A stretch of DNA of 64,000 bases from Mantis religiosa (GCA_030765055.1 CM060953.1:178290709-178354708); one strand, 5' to 3'. Shown: positions 20,935 to 32,600, counted from the first letter of the stretch. The notes: generated by a model not told the origin, from the letters alone. Translations and numbers: made by a program.

Positions 20935-21609
20935 GCTATTAAAAATAGAGAAAGTGGGATAATACAGAGTTTGAAATTAAAACTAAAGAACTGGAGAAGA
21001 TAAAAATGAGGATGGAAAAAATGGAAAGTATGGACTTCATGGGAGGACATAACCTAATAATTTCTGGGGTAGAAGAGTAAAAAAGAATCAGAGCATTTCA
21101 GGAGATAATTATTTTATGAGCAAAGAGAACAAAGCAGGAGGCTAACTGAAGAAAGGAGTAAGGCGAGGATACAAGGCTTTAATGTATTTCTACAAAACCG
21201 CAAACTGTGGATTGGTGAACAAATGACTGAGCAAAGAAGTGGCATAAATAACATCTAAAGATGCAGAGCATATATAAGTGTTGATGCAGCAGACTCAAAC
21301 AAGTTGACTTTGATATCTGGTGTGAATGCCCAGAGAACACATGGAGTAAATGCAGTGTCAATTGACACTGATGTGTCATAAACAGTGTTTCGGTAAGTGA
21401 TGAACAGTATATATGGAAAAGAGGAGCAATCATTGGTGGAGTGAAGAAAGTGAAAGTGATAGTTAACTGGATGAAGGATTGAAAAAAGTGGCTAATGAAG
21501 TTAAATAATTTGTAATAGGGAAGGCAGATGCAAGAAATGGAGCAATGTGCAAGTCAGAAATATTTAAAAGTGAGGTTAAGAGAATACGGACCCAGTGAAA
21601 TAATATGAA

Positions 21610-22135
21610 AATTAATTGTTCTTTCACACTCGGTGTGTGTAGGCTAAAGTATGGAAAGATAGAGTCAGACTGAAAAATTCAATGCCATAGCCGGAATTTG
21701 AACCACGGATGTACTGGTTGCCGTCCAGCCGCTCTAACCCTTGAGCTACTATGGCCTATGTGCCGACATGACATTAAATTCTCCAACTGACTCGTGCTTT
21801 TCCCGGTAAACCACTTAGGAGTTCTCATAAACACATGAGACCACTACCTTAATAGCGACTTACAACGTGTAAGTACTTTAAGACCCGGGCTTTATAGTTA
21901 ACCAGTATTAGATCAATTATTGGAAATTATTTGTTCTTTCACACTGGCCATGTGTAAGCTAAAGTATGGAAAGGTAGAGTCAGACTGAGTCAGTTGGAGA
22001 ATTTAATGTCATGTTGGCACGTTGGCCATAGTAGCTCAGGGTTAGAGCGGCTGGATGGCATCCAGTAGATGCGTCGTTCAAATCCCAGCTATGGCATTGA
22101 ATTTTTCAGTCTGACTCTATCTTTCCAATAATATG
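21610..22135. mobile_element. tRNA-like repeat family 1, inverted multimer
   Basis: A complete minus-oriented unit (21610-21930, with A and B boxes in reverse) is followed by a rearranged plus unit. In the plus unit GTCAGACTGAG jumps directly to GTCAGTTGGAGAATTTAATG, and the A box (TAGCTCAGGGTTAGAGC), B box and tail end at about 22128. Confidence 0.75.
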
Positions 22136-22553
22136 AAGTTGAAACAAATGGTGATAATTTACAGGGATAGACAACAATTTGGCAATTAGGAAAACCTAGT
22201 GTAGGGTAGAAAGGTAAATGGAAAGCAATAGCTATGAAGGGCAACTCCTGAAGTATGCAATTGTACTGAAGGGCAGCTCTGTTAGCAAAGGGGCCAGGGC
22301 CCAGCTCAGGGATACCCCAAGATGTATTTGTTTTAGCCCTTAATAAATCATATCATAAATACCTTCTAGAGCCAATAAATATTATCGCAACATTAGATGG
22401 GAAAGAAAGCATAAATAGTAAAGAAACTAATTTAAGTGGAGTTTGGAAAAGCTCTGCAATTAATCTTACTATATAAAAGAGAACTCAAAGGAAACTGTTA
22501 TACTCTTGTAATGTTGTGACTACTTTTAATTTTACACAGAAAAGATAAATTAC

Positions 22554-22696
22554 CTGCTGTTGAGATCTGTAAGTAACATATAATCCTGATTGTTAAAGTT
22601 CCGTATGCCAATTGTACCATTCATTGAGGAAGCATATACCTCTTCTTCTCTCTGTGGATTGAATGCTATATTTAATACTGAATCTCCCCAAGCAGT
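22554..22696 (-). CDS. DDB2: DDB2 exon, WD40 blade
   Basis: This 143-bp exon lies between acceptor GTTTTTACAG and donor CAG|GTAATT. It encodes TAWGDSVLNIAFNPQ, then YASSMNGTIGIRNF, and ends at LTDLNS. It aligns with the vertebrate GGSITGLKFNP and YASSMEGTTRLQDF segments. It joins in phase 0 to the exon at 31279-31476 and leaves two bases that the T at 655 completes to serine. The following intron (656-22553) is about 21.9 kb and carries most of the nested transposons. Confidence 0.92.
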
Positions 22697-22796
22697 CTGT
22701 AAAAACAATTTAAAACCAGATTAAACAAGTAAAAAGCTTTGCTGGCTACCAAAACATTTGTTGATAAATTATTTTCATTTTGCAGTTCTAAGCACA

Positions 22797-22990
22797 GCAG
22801 AACCTTGTTTACTTGTATCAATTGGATCAGGGCTAATCAAGTTAACGAAAATCTGGATTATCCGTAGAATGGCAGAAAAACAGTAAAAAAACATGTACAT
22901 TAACAAGATATTTTTAATAGAGTTTAGAAATAACTATCAGCACACTTTAATCTATAACCTACATCAATCTAGTTTGATCCTGCTGTAAAC
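22797..22990. mobile_element. Tigger-like terminal fragment
   Basis: Begins CAGCAGAACCTTGTTTACTTG and later shares AATCTGGATTATCC/AACAGTAAAAAAACATGTACATTA-like sequence with the left end of the Tigger-like element at 8462 (CAGTAAAACC, AATCCAGATTTTCC, CATATACATTA). A matching right end was not found. Confidence 0.55.
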
Positions 22991-23089
22991 AATTGGCTGG
23001 GAAGAGAGACAGAGATATTGAGACAGAAAACTGTTAAGCTGTTGATTGGTTTAGCGAAGTAAATTGGCATTTTCTTTTATTTGTATGCA

Positions 23090-24395
23090 TACGAGGGGGG
23101 ACCCAAAAGAAACCGCACTCCAAGGGCGCTGCAACTCATAGACGTAGTGCAGGGTTCTCATGCTAGATGGTGTTAGTAGAGACCTTCATGAAACAGCTGT
23201 GCAGACGGCGTCAGTATAGAGCTGAATGTGCAAGTGGTGTGGCATTGTGTTTCTCTGACTGTTGGCGGGTTACCTCTGCGAAGTTGTTATAGCAACTTTA
23301 AAAGAACAAAGAGTGTGTAAGAAATTTTGTTTCCTGCTTTAAAAAACTGCAATGGAGACACACCAAATGCTTCAGGAAGCTTTCCAGGAGGATGCTATGA
23401 GTCGCACACAGGTTTTTGAGTGGTTTGGGCGCTTTAAACGTGGTGAGATGTGTGTTGAAGACCAAGCTCGTTCTGGACGCCCTTCAATACTGCGAAATGA
23501 GGAGAACATTGAAAAGGTCCGCCAAAAGATCAATGAGGATCGTCGCCAAACGATCGACCAAATTTCAACAGCGACAGGAATCAGTTGGGGCTCGTGCCAG
23601 CGGATTTTGAGGGAGGATTTGCACATGAGACGTGTTGCTGCTAAATTTGTTCTGCGCCTTCTCACACAGGAGCACAAAACTATCCACATGAATGTGTGTC
23701 AGGAGTTGAAAACAGAGATTGCAGGTGATCCAAACTTCTTGAACAAATTCATTACAGGGATGAGAATTGATGTTATGGTTATGACCCAGAAACCAAGCAA
23801 GCGTCAAGCCAGTGGAGCAAGGCAAGTGAGGTCAAATGTGAAGACAATGATCATTGTCTTTTTTGATGTTCGTGGAATTGTGCATCGGAAATTCATACCT
23901 CCCTGGCCAGACTGTTAACCAGCACTTTTACTTGGAAGTTTTAAGGCATCTGCGAGGATGTCTGCGAGGAGGAAACGCCCGGAACTTTGGCGATCAGGTG
24001 ACTGGTTTCTGCATCACAACAACGCTCCAGCACACACGGCCTTACGAGTGACCCACTATTTGGCATCTCAGAGTTGGTCTGTCATTCCCCACGCTCCGTA
24101 TTCAGTGGTACTAGCCCCGTGTGACTTTTTCCTATTTCCACAAATGAAAAAAAAAAAAAAAAAATGATAAAAGGGGAGTGTTATGACGATGTGGAGGCGG
24201 TAAAAACAGCTTCGCACTGGACAATATCAAACTTGAAGAGTTCCAAACATGCTTTCAACAGTGGGAAAAGAGACTTGACAAGTGCATCGCATGTAATGGA
24301 GAGTATTTTGAAGGTGACTGAAGTAATTTTGTAAAAAGGTTCATCAATAAAGTTTTTATGACAACAATCCGGTTTCTTTTGTTTCCCCCCTTGTA
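23090..24395 (+). pseudogene. Dead mariner transposon (second family), TIRs present
   Basis: TA-flanked ends CGAGGGGGGACCCAAAAGAA and the inverse of TTCTTTTGTTTCCCCCCTTG delimit the element. The transposase opens at 23352 with METHQMLQEAFQEDAMSRTQ, GRFKRGE and ARSGRPS (HTH region), and GISWGSCQRILREDL. The catalytic part is broken. DEN is followed by a stop where W is expected and shifts frame near 23755. The second motif reads HHNNAPAHTA (D to N). The third, normally SPDLAP, reads SVVLAP. An 18-A run interrupts the end. Confidence 0.85.
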
Positions 24396-24887
24396 TGATA
24401 AAGCCCTCCTTTAAATACAGTACTGTAAGTAGTTTTCTGGTCACTGCTCTGCACGAGCCAATTTCCGAGAGAAAAGTATGCAAATACTTCATTTCTTATA
24501 AACGCAATAGTCCCACATTTTATCTTTCTGCTTCACATAGATGTGTTCTATATACAATATACAGATTAGACAGAAGACAGGTGAAATTATACACACTATT
24601 AGCATATTATGCTAAATTAAGCTGCATTTTATTTAGCAATTACTAAACGACACTATTCTAGAATTATTTAATAATACTTTTGCATTTATATAATATTTTA
24701 TATATTTTTGCATTCCTATACCAGGCAGCTCTCTCACGAGGTCTGTATCGAGTTGAATACTGATTAAGATGTTACTGTTTATAGTGTGAAGTTGCTTCTG
24801 ATATTTAACACTGTATTTCCTATACCTCTCACGTGCCTCACAAGCCCAAGAACACTTATGTATATGCAATTTAAAATCAGTAAGAAA

Positions 24888-25683
24888 AGGTAGAGTCAGA
24901 CTGAAAAATTCAATGCCATAACTGGGATTTGAACCATAGATCTTCTGGTCTCTGTCCAGCCACTCTAACCAAGGAGCTACTACAGCCAACATGCCGACAT
25001 GACATTAAATTCTCCAACTGACTCATGTTTTTCCCGGTAAACCACTTAGGAGTTCTCATAAACACATCAGACAACTACCTTAATGGCAACTTAAAACCTG
25101 TAAGTACTTAAAGGCCCGGGCTTTATAGTAAACCACTATTAGGTCAATTAATGAAAATTGTTCTTTCATACTGGCCGTGTGTAGGCTAAAGTATGGAAAT
25201 GTAGAGTCAGACTGAAGAATTCAATGCCATACCTGGAATTTGAACCAACCGGGATTTTTGAAAAACACGAGTCAGTTGGAGAATGTAATGTATGTCGGCA
25301 TGTTGGCCATAGTAGCTCAATGGTTAGAGCGGCCGGACAGAGACCAGAAGTTCCGTGGTTCAAATCCCGGCTATGGCATTGAATTTTTCAGTCTGACTCT
25401 ATCTTTCCATACTTTAGCCTACACACGGCCAGTGTGAAAGAACAATTAATTTCCATGAATTGACCTAATAGTGGTTAACTATAAAGCCTGGGCCTTAAAG
25501 TAATTACACGTTGTAAGTCACCATTAAGGTAGTTGTCTGATGTGTTTATGAGAACTACTAATCGGTTTACCGGGAAAAACATGAGTCAGTTGGAGAATTT
25601 AATGTCATGTCGGCATGTTGGCCATAGTAGCTCAATGGTTAGAGCGGCTGCACGGAGACCAGAAGATCCATGGTTCAAATACT
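24888..25683. mobile_element. tRNA-like repeat family 1 array, left half
   Basis: A minus-oriented unit (24888-25168) and a partial minus piece (25169-25255) are followed by plus-oriented units with tRNA-like heads at 25304 and 25619, 315 bp apart. Each has A box TAGCTCAATGGTTAGAGC and B box GGTTCAAATCC. The last unit is cut at 25683 by the Tc1-like transposon. Confidence 0.85.
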
Positions 25684-25684
25684 A

Positions 25685-27541
25685 GTCAGCCAAGATATGA
25701 ATGCACTTGAAGGAGGGTGCCACAGTTTTATTTACTACATGAAGCTTGGGGAACTGTGCGGAGCAAGGGGAAGGGTGATATTGGGAATGTACAGTCGCAC
25801 AATTAAAACAGTACTCACCTGCTGATGTCCTCACATTAGTTCTCAGAAGCAGCATGTCCGGGAATGTTTGAGGTTCTTCATCTGCTGTATCCATATCAGT
25901 ATTCCCTTCATCAGCTGTATCAGTGTCACTGCATTCTTTTCCTTCAATATCCATATTCCCGAAATAATATTCATCATGAATGCAGCCTTCATCATCATTG
26001 CTGCGCTCTAGACCCATGTTTATAATTATATCTTCAATTGCTTCGTCCATTAACCCATCTCGGCGCTTAAAATCACGTGTTTGCATACTTCTATCCAATC
26101 ATTTTGTGTAAACTGAGCTATGCAGCTTGTTGTCATAGCTTTCAGATTACTCAAAGTAATTGATGATACTTCTTTGCTGCAATCTTTTGTTTAATTAAAT
26201 TCCAGATAAGCTCTATAGAGTTAAGGTCACAGTGGTATGGAGGAAGGTATAAGACTGTAAAACCTCTTTGTTCCATTATTCTTTCAAGCCAATAAACGGG
26301 CTTTTCTTTATTGATTTTCACTATCTCTAGAAGTTCACTTTTTGTCAGTTGTGGATCATGTTCGATTTTCTTTTCTGTTAGCCAATGAATAATCTGTGCC
26401 TTTCGAGATGAAGTGTTAGGGAATTTATTTTCCTGTACAGTATGGTAGGGTGCATTATTGACCACAACAAAGCTTTCAAATGGAATATTTGGTATTAATT
26501 TCTCTTCTACCCACTTTTTATAATTCTGATTATTCATTTCATCATGGTAATCTGCTGATTTGGATTTTTAATTGTAAATCAATTCAGCTCCCTCAATAAA
26601 TCCCATGGATCCCCCTGCATGTACAACAATTGCTCTTTGACCAGCACTAGTATTAGTCAAAACACTTGGTACTTCCTCATGTTGCCAGCACTTCTTGATG
26701 GTATAGTGAGTATGGACCCAAGTCTCGTCTGTATAAACTACTGATTTACGTGGCTCTTTTTCATTTACACTAATAGCCTTTAAGTACTCTGCACGTTTTA
26801 CAACAATTTGTGGTTTCTCCATTAGCACAGATGGTTTGTTTTTGCATTTCTTAAACTGAAATCCCATTTCTCTTAATATTTTTCTAAATGTTTTTTTGCC
26901 ACCCTGAAAGTTTACTTCTTCTTTAGCAAAGTTCAGTAGTTTTCTCAAAGTAAGAATTTCCCTTTTCTGTTCATAATACTCCAAACATTTTCTATGCACA
27001 ACTCTCTTATCAAAATCATAAAGAGATATGATTTTGCATAATTTTTGACTTTTTCTTGGAGTTGTAACCTTAACCCCTGTTGCTGAAGCATTTTCGAAAT
27101 CCTTTATTATCTTCATGATGGTTCTCCTAGACTTTCCCACTATTTTTGCTGCCCTAAGTGTTGCTTTTTCAAGGGGTACAAGTAACTTTTTCTCGGGTTT
27201 TACTTGTCTACAGAACCGAATAACCTGATATATGATATGTTTTTCAATTGAATGGGATACTTTTCTTGTTGTTTGTAATTTTGTAGGTGTCTCATGATTA
27301 AACTCTTCACCAGCACATGCCAATTTTATTACGAGCACTGCAACTGCCACTACACTAAACTGCACAGGAGTAGGTTCGAAGAAGCACCGTGTTGAACTGC
27401 ACTACATTTGCAAGTCACACTGGAAGCATCTCGATATTGTTGATTTTTGCATTATCGGCACTGTACCTGCGGTATCACACCCACTTGAGAAGTATCTATT
27501 TAGTAACTCTTCTCGCCGAGTGCATTCATATGATGGCCAAC
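25685..27541 (-). mobile_element. Tc1/mariner-superfamily transposon with matching TIRs and TA duplication
   Basis: TA at 25683-25684 and 27542-27543 flanks inverted ends GTCAGCCAAGATATGAATGC and (reverse strand) GTTGGCCATCATATGAATGC. The transposase lies on the minus strand at 26151-27365, with a polyadenylation signal (AATAAA) in the 3' part near 25730. It is inserted within the tandem tRNA-like repeat array. Confidence 0.85.
25990..27365 (-). pseudogene. Tc1-like DDE transposase, one internal stop and 3' frameshifts
   Basis: The N-terminus has a helix-turn-helix (RAAKIVGKSRRTIMKIIKDF), then DFDKRVVHRKCLEYYEQK and FRKILREMGFQFKKCKNKPS. The first catalytic Asp is in VVYTDETWVHTHYTIKK. An in-frame TAA (about 26566) interrupts GAELIYN/KSKSADYHDEMNNQ. 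The second motif reads VVVNNAPYHTV, with Asn where the Asp is expected. The C-terminal DLNSIELIWNLIKQ holds the third acidic position. Beyond 26151 the frame shifts through NDWIEVCKHV and then DGLMDEAIEDIIINMG. Inactive but recent-looking. Confidence 0.85.
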
Positions 27542-27543
27542 TA

Positions 27544-28253
27544 GTACCAGCTATGGCAATGAATTTTTCAGTCTGACTGTACCTTTCCATACTTAAGCCT
27601 ACACACGGCCAGTGTGAAAGAACAATTAATTTCCATTAATTGACCTAATAGTCGTTAACTATAAAGCCCAGGCCTTAAAGTACTCACAGGTTGTAAGTCG
27701 CCATTAAGGTAGTTGTCTCATGTGTTTATGAGAACTACTAAGTGATTTACCGGGAAAAACACAAGTCAGTTGGAGAATTTATGTCATGTCGGCATGTTGG
27801 CCATAGTAGCTCAATGGTTAGAGTGGCCAGACAGAGACCAGAAGTTTCGTGTTACAAATCCCGGCTGTGGCACTGAATTTTTCAGTCTGACTACCTTTTC
27901 ATATTTGGGCCTACACACGGCCAGTGTGAAAGAACAATTAATTTCCATTAATTGACTTAATAGTGGTTAACTATAAAGCCCGGGCCTTAAAATACTTACA
28001 GGTTGTAAGTCACCATTAAGGTAGTTGTCTGGTGTGTTTATGAGAGCTCCTAGTGGTTTACTGGGAAAAGCAGGAGTCAGTTGGAGAATTGAATGTCATG
28101 TTGGCACGTTGGCCATAGTAGCTCAATGGTTAGAGCGGCTGGACGGAGTTCAAATCCCGGCTATGGCATTGAATTTTTCAATCTGACTCTACCTTTCCAT
28201 ACCTTAGTCTACACACGGCCAGTGTGAAAGAACATTTAATTTCCATTAAAATC
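27544..28253 (+). mobile_element. tRNA-like repeat family 1 array, right half
   Basis: Continues the unit cut at 25683 (CCAGCTATGGCAATGAATTT) and adds units with heads at 27798 and 28110. When the 1857-bp transposon and the duplicated TA are removed, head-to-head spacings across the array are 315, 320 and 312 bp. Confidence 0.85.
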
Positions 28254-28439
28254 AGTAAGCTTTTCATCATGGAGCAGGCTGATGCTTCAGCCAAAATGAA
28301 ACACAATCGGAGCCAAACCTTTAAGAAGTGGCTAGAGGCAAATGATTGCTCCTTGTTTCGCAGTGCTTAAAGAAAGAAACCTGGAATCATCTATAAAAAA
28401 TATTGAGAAAGAAACTGGTGATATCTTGGTGTTTTCGCA

Positions 28440-28640
28440 AGTAGTGCATATAGTGTTAAAAGGGAACAGCAAGCATCCGGAACTCTAAGAACACAGGGAA
28501 AATCAGGCAAGTGCAAAGAGCTCATGGAGAAATATGATTTTACTGAAAAGTGCTATATGCAGGAAAGTTCATGATTATTTTTTCAGAAATGAACCAACTC
28601 ATAGATTTAATAAATTAATGTGTAAGCCAACTCTCTTTAT
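28440..28640 (+). pseudogene. Tc1-like transposase N-terminal fragment
   Basis: Broken frames give VKREQQASGTLRTQGKSGK, MEKYDFTEK and SAICRKVHDYFFRNEPTHRF. These correspond to the RKSQKL..YDFDKRVVHRKCLEYYEQK region of the element at 25685-27541. Same family, severely truncated. Confidence 0.6.
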
Positions 28641-28663
28641 TTACTGTCTAAAAGTCACTGCTG

Positions 28664-28711
<48 letters not shown>
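28664..28711. repeat. (TA)n microsatellite
   Basis: About 24 TA units. Confidence 0.95.
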
Positions 28712-28713
<2 letters not shown>

Positions 28714-28972
28714 TGCTAGTGTTGCAAAACATGTGCATGCATGTAGTGTCTAACACATGGCAAGTTGTCAGCTCTGCCTTGTTGTTTACAGGAGGATTGT
28801 ATTAGCCTGAGATAGAGTATAAAAACACATATACTGTGTGTATTACAATAGCCGACATATGAGCATTTGCACTGTACTAATATTGCTACAAACTAGTCAT
28901 TATAAAACAGGAAGTGAGCTTCTGGTGTCTCAGTCTAGTGTGTCCCTTACAAGCAGTGCACTCTCACATCCA

Positions 28973-29260
28973 CTATAACATTAATAGTTCATTTGGCAAT
29001 GTTTTGGCTTGACTCTCAAAATAAAGCATTAATTTCTCTATATTTGCCACTGCTTGTGTGTGGCTCATAACCACACATGGTTCATCAAAGCTGTCTGAAT
29101 CTGAATACTCTTCATTTTTATTTTCAGTAACACTGCATGATGCAATAATGTCTTTCTCTGTAATCAGTTTATAACCTCTGACATTGTCAATGTATTCTTT
29201 ATCAGCATCGGAACAGCCATCCATATATTTAAAAAGTCTATAAATTCTACACAAATACAA
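28973..29260 (-). pseudogene. Tigger-like transposase acidic tail fragment
   Basis: Closely matches 12943-13335 over the C-terminal part: GCSDADKEYIDNVRGYKLIT, then CSVTENKNEEYSDSDSFDEP and THTQAVANIEKL-like sequence. It lacks the AWD...SW helix in a continuous frame. Confidence 0.65.
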
Positions 29261-29399
29261 ATATTTGCTACAAAGGCTTCCCTTATCTTAAGAAATTGGT
29301 GATAATACTTCTTTCTAATGGAGATCGATTTCACAAACAATTTGTTTGTGTCTTCAGTCCACACACTTCATCGTCAAGGATACAGATTACTATGATTAC

Positions 29400-30425
29400 C
29401 TATTATGTTTTTTCAGTATTGCCAAAGTCTGAAAATGAAACAAACCTAAAAACAGAATCAACTGCTGGTATTTCAAAATTCATTACACGAAGTTTATTTT
29501 TAAAAATAAATATATTTTCTCAAACTATTAAATCTATTGAACCATTTAATTGTTTTAATAATTTAACTTCAGGATTTATTTCATGGTTAAATGACCAAAA
29601 ATGATCTGCTATGGCCGATTTATCAGGTTGTTTATACTTAGTGTTACAAAAATGTTCTTTCGTTCTGGTTTCCAAATTACGTTTCGTCTTTCCAATATAA
29701 ACGTGATCACAATCTAAACAATTAAATTGATAAATACCAGATTTTTTATTATTAGGAATTCTATCTTTTTTAGAAAAATGTAGTAAACTTTTAATACTAT
29801 ATTTTGAGGAACTAAAATTAAATCAGCTTCTTTAAAAAATTTTGAAAATGTTTATTAACCCAAGGTTGGTAAGTTAATTTTTTAAAATTATAATCATCTT
29901 TTATTTTTTTAAGGGCAGAAATATCATTAACAGTTTTTTGATATTTAAATTTTTCAATCTTCTTTTTTATAAAGTCTTTATTAAAACCATTAATTAAAAC
30001 AGTATTAATAATATCTTTATATTCTTTTTTGCCTGCCTCGGTAGCGTAGATGGTATGTCTGCCTCACGTTCAAGAGGTCCCGAGTTCGAATCTCGGCCAG
30101 GGTGAGTTACCTGGATAAAGTTTTCTCCAGGGGTTTCCCTTATCCTTACAGACGAATGTCAGGTAGCTCTAAGCTCCATGGACCCTGGACACATTTGAGC
30201 ATCATTTCACCCATTTCATTCACCATCTGATATGACTTAACATTGGAGAACGTAAAATTACAACAACAACAAAAAATTATATTCTTTATTAAATTCTTCT
30301 TTGTTCAGGGGTATATTTATTAATCTATAAATCAAACTATTAAAAATATAAAATTTATGTGAAAGAGGGTTAAAACTTTTATTTTTTATATAATTATCAA
30401 TATGAGTAGACTTCCTATACCACTG
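29400..30425 (-). pseudogene. Penelope-like family 3, interrupted by a SINE
   Basis: From right to left on the minus strand: WYRKSTHIDNYIKNKSFNPL and NSLIYRLINIPLNKEEF (RT end), the SINE insertion, INTVLINGFNKDFIKKKIEK, LTYQPWVNKHFQN (linker), then in a shifted frame SGIYQFNCLDCDHVYIGKTK, EHFCNTKYKQPDKSAIADHF and VWENIFIFKNK (GIY-YIG domain). GIY, YIG and the C-x2-C pair are intact. One frameshift lies near 29810. Confidence 0.8.
30017..30287 (+). mobile_element. tRNA-derived SINE, family 2, with 11-bp TSD
   Basis: TTATATTCTTT at 30017-30027 and 30277-30287 flanks the unit. The head has A box GTAGCGTAGATGG and B box GAGTTCGAATCTCGG. The body contains CCTGGATAAAGTTTTCTCCA, and the tail is (CAA)n. 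It is the best-preserved copy in the window. Confidence 0.9.
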
Positions 30426-30434
30426 AGAACCAGT

Positions 30435-30485
30435 CGCTGTCCGGTTGACGATGGAGGTAAAGTCTCAAACGTGTTCCGGGAAAAT
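30435..30485 (+). ncRNA. Degenerate hammerhead-like motif next to Penelope-like family 3
   Basis: CCGG (30441-30444) pairs with CCGG (30476-30479) as stem I. TTGACGA (C3 to U), a short GAG/CTC stem II, AA with G12 apparently lost, and ACGTGT follow. It shares its downstream sequence with the 16113-16165 motif. Confidence 0.4.
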
Positions 30486-30734
30486 TTAAAAGTGTTGTTT
30501 AGTGTCACTAATCAACTCCCTTTAAATTTAACTAATATAACTGTTTAAGGCATTCACCTGTGAAAAAGCTAAGAACTCAGTATTTTTATTTAGGTGATCT
30601 GAAATTGTTATTACAGTATGATAATAACAGAATAACAAAATTTCAGTCAGATATTTGCATTTATTTGAGAAAAATTTATGTTTATGTCCTTTATTTGTGT
30701 TCATTAAATATACACCACATAACAATTTTTTGCA

Positions 30735-31025
30735 TTCTATCAATTTAATTGATGGAAATTAATAATAATGGTTTAATGATGAATCAGGGAATCAAGTACT
30801 TACAATAGTAAGTCGCAGCAAACGGTGTGTATCTCGAATATGAGGACCCCTAGCGCTTTACCGCGAAAGCATACGAGTCAATACGAGTCAATTGGAGCAT
30901 TTAATGTCATGACAGCATGTCGGCCATGGTAGCTCAAAGGTTAAGAGCAACCAGACAGAAAACCAGGAGATCCGTCATTCAAATCCGGGCAATGGCATTG
31001 AATTTTTCAGGTTGGCTCTATTTAT
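30735..31025 (+). mobile_element. tRNA-like repeat family 1, single unit
   Basis: Contains GGTAGCTCAAAGGTTAAGAG and ATTCAAATCCGGGC boxes and ends with GGCATTGAATTTTTCAGG. It lies 250 bp from the DDB2 exon at 31279-31476. Confidence 0.8.
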
Positions 31026-31278
31026 TAAAATTTTTCTCCAATTCATAAATCATTTCTCAAATAAGACAAACTTTTTACATATTCAGGCTAAAGTCTTTTG
31101 AACACATTGAATTGCATTATCTAGTACATTCATCTTCAGCAATTAATATTTGTAATCCATGTTCCCAACTGCTATCACAATACTATAGCTATATATTTAT
31201 TTATAATATGTAAGCTTCAAATTATTATGTATTCTTGCATTTACTATTTTAACAATTAAGTAATTTTCAAGTACATAC

Positions 31279-31476
31279 CTTATATAGAATATTTCTTTCA
31301 TGAACATATGGATCAGCACAATTCAATAAATAGATGCCTCCATTTTTGGAGCCAATAGCACAGAGCTTGCTGTTCTTTGGATGCCACTTCAGGCATGTAA
31401 TCCTTTTGCGAGAAATTATCACATCGTTACACAAATGGCTATTTGAGATCTCTTTTATAATATTGTAACGGCTGGC
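31279..31476 (-). CDS. DDB2: DDB2 exon, first WD40 blade
   Basis: This 198-bp exon of 66 codons has phase 0 at both ends, acceptor CTATTGCAG and donor AAG|GTATGT. The protein contains RKRITCLKWHPKNSKLCAIG followed by SKNGGIYLLN, matching the DDB2 segment with TSLAWHP and VAVGSKGGDI. A tRNA-derived repeat (30735-31025) sits about 250 bp from its donor without disturbing it. Confidence 0.93.
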
Positions 31477-32080
31477 CTGCAATAGAAATATTTAACACAA
31501 TTAAAGGAGACAGCATACAAAGTATAATTAGTCAAAACAAGTACTCCGATGAGACACTTTCTTTAACCATTCTCAATAGGACAGCCTTAAGTTATACATT
31601 ACTGTACTCATTAAAACATTATACCTTTATTAACGATTAATGTTAGATTAGAATTAGTTCTTCCAAATTAGGCAAAAGAATCTGAGTCCATCAGTAGCCA
31701 TTATACTTGTTCTTCTTTACCTCTCCCTAGTATACCATTTAATGCAGTGTTATGGGATTAGATTCTTGTCCCTCTATCCTTTAAAGTCGAGTCTGAGGAA
31801 CCCAAGCTTTGGATTTGATAGAGAACCAGGCTGGGTGTTCAGCCTGATGCCTGGTGTGGGTGAGAGAAGTGGATGATTGTATAATGGCAAAATGAACTAT
31901 AGGAAAGGTGAAGATCGAGCAATTGGTGGAATGATGGCAGGGCAAACTGTAGATCCTAGAGAACACCTGCCCCAGTACCATGTTGTCCACAACAAATCTC
32001 ATTAGGTGGTCGCCTGGCATCAAACCCATGCAGCTTTGGTGAGTATCATGCAGTCTAATCACTTAACCTCCTTTTTCGAA
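31477..32080. other. Unassigned intronic sequence
   Basis: Apart from the splice-site side of the DDB2 intron, no coding or repeat signal was recognised. Confidence 0.4.
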
Positions 32081-32086
32081 ATTTAC

Positions 32087-32322
32087 GGCCTGCAACATTA
32101 AGTCATATCGGACGATGAATGAATTGGGTGAAATGATGCTCAAATGAGTCCGGGGTCCATGGAGCTTAGAGCTACCCGGCATTCGTCTTTCAGAATAAGG
32201 GAAAACCCCGGAAAAAACCTTATCCAGGTAACTCATCCTAACCGAGATTTGAACTTGGGACCTCTTGAATGTGAGGCAGACATGCTACCATCTATGCTCC
32301 CGAGGCAGGCCCACTCAACCAA
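32087..32322 (-). mobile_element. tRNA-derived SINE, family 2
   Basis: Minus-strand unit with the B box region AAGTTCAAATCTCGG, the body AAGG.TTTTTTCCGGGG, and the end CATATCGG/CCGATATG sequence common to the family. Confidence 0.8.
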
Positions 32323-32497
32323 GGCACGTCCCATAAACATTATACACTATTTAAAAATTAATTATTAGTGAAAATGTGGTGTAACAGTCACTGACTCAAA
32401 ATTCTTATCAGATTATTAAATTACATAAGTGTTTTTCATCTCAAAAGAACAAGAAATCTTTTGTTAAAGCAGAACATGAAATAATAAAGATCTGACT

Positions 32498-32600
32498 GCC
32501 TCTGTGGTCTGGTGGTTAGCATATTAGCTTTCATATCCGGAGGAACAGATTCAATGCCTGGCCTGAGGATGGGAATTTTTCTTTAACCAGGATTGTTATT
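32498..32600 (+). mobile_element. Degenerate tRNA-derived SINE head
   Basis: GTGGTCTGGTGGTTAGCATA resembles an A box, and GATTCAATGCCTGG a decayed B box 40 nt on. The body is not shared with the other families in this window. Confidence 0.45.

Noticed and set aside
25304..25380. tRNA gene
   Set aside because: A and B boxes are present, but the unit is repeated, followed by a constant tail, and the acceptor and anticodon arms do not fold well; it is a tRNA-derived repeat. The same applies to the heads at 15740, 30030, 36870, 55165 and 59930.
24888..28253. CRISPR-like array
   Set aside because: Units are ~315 bp with tRNA-like heads and imperfect repeats; eukaryotic repeat, not CRISPR.
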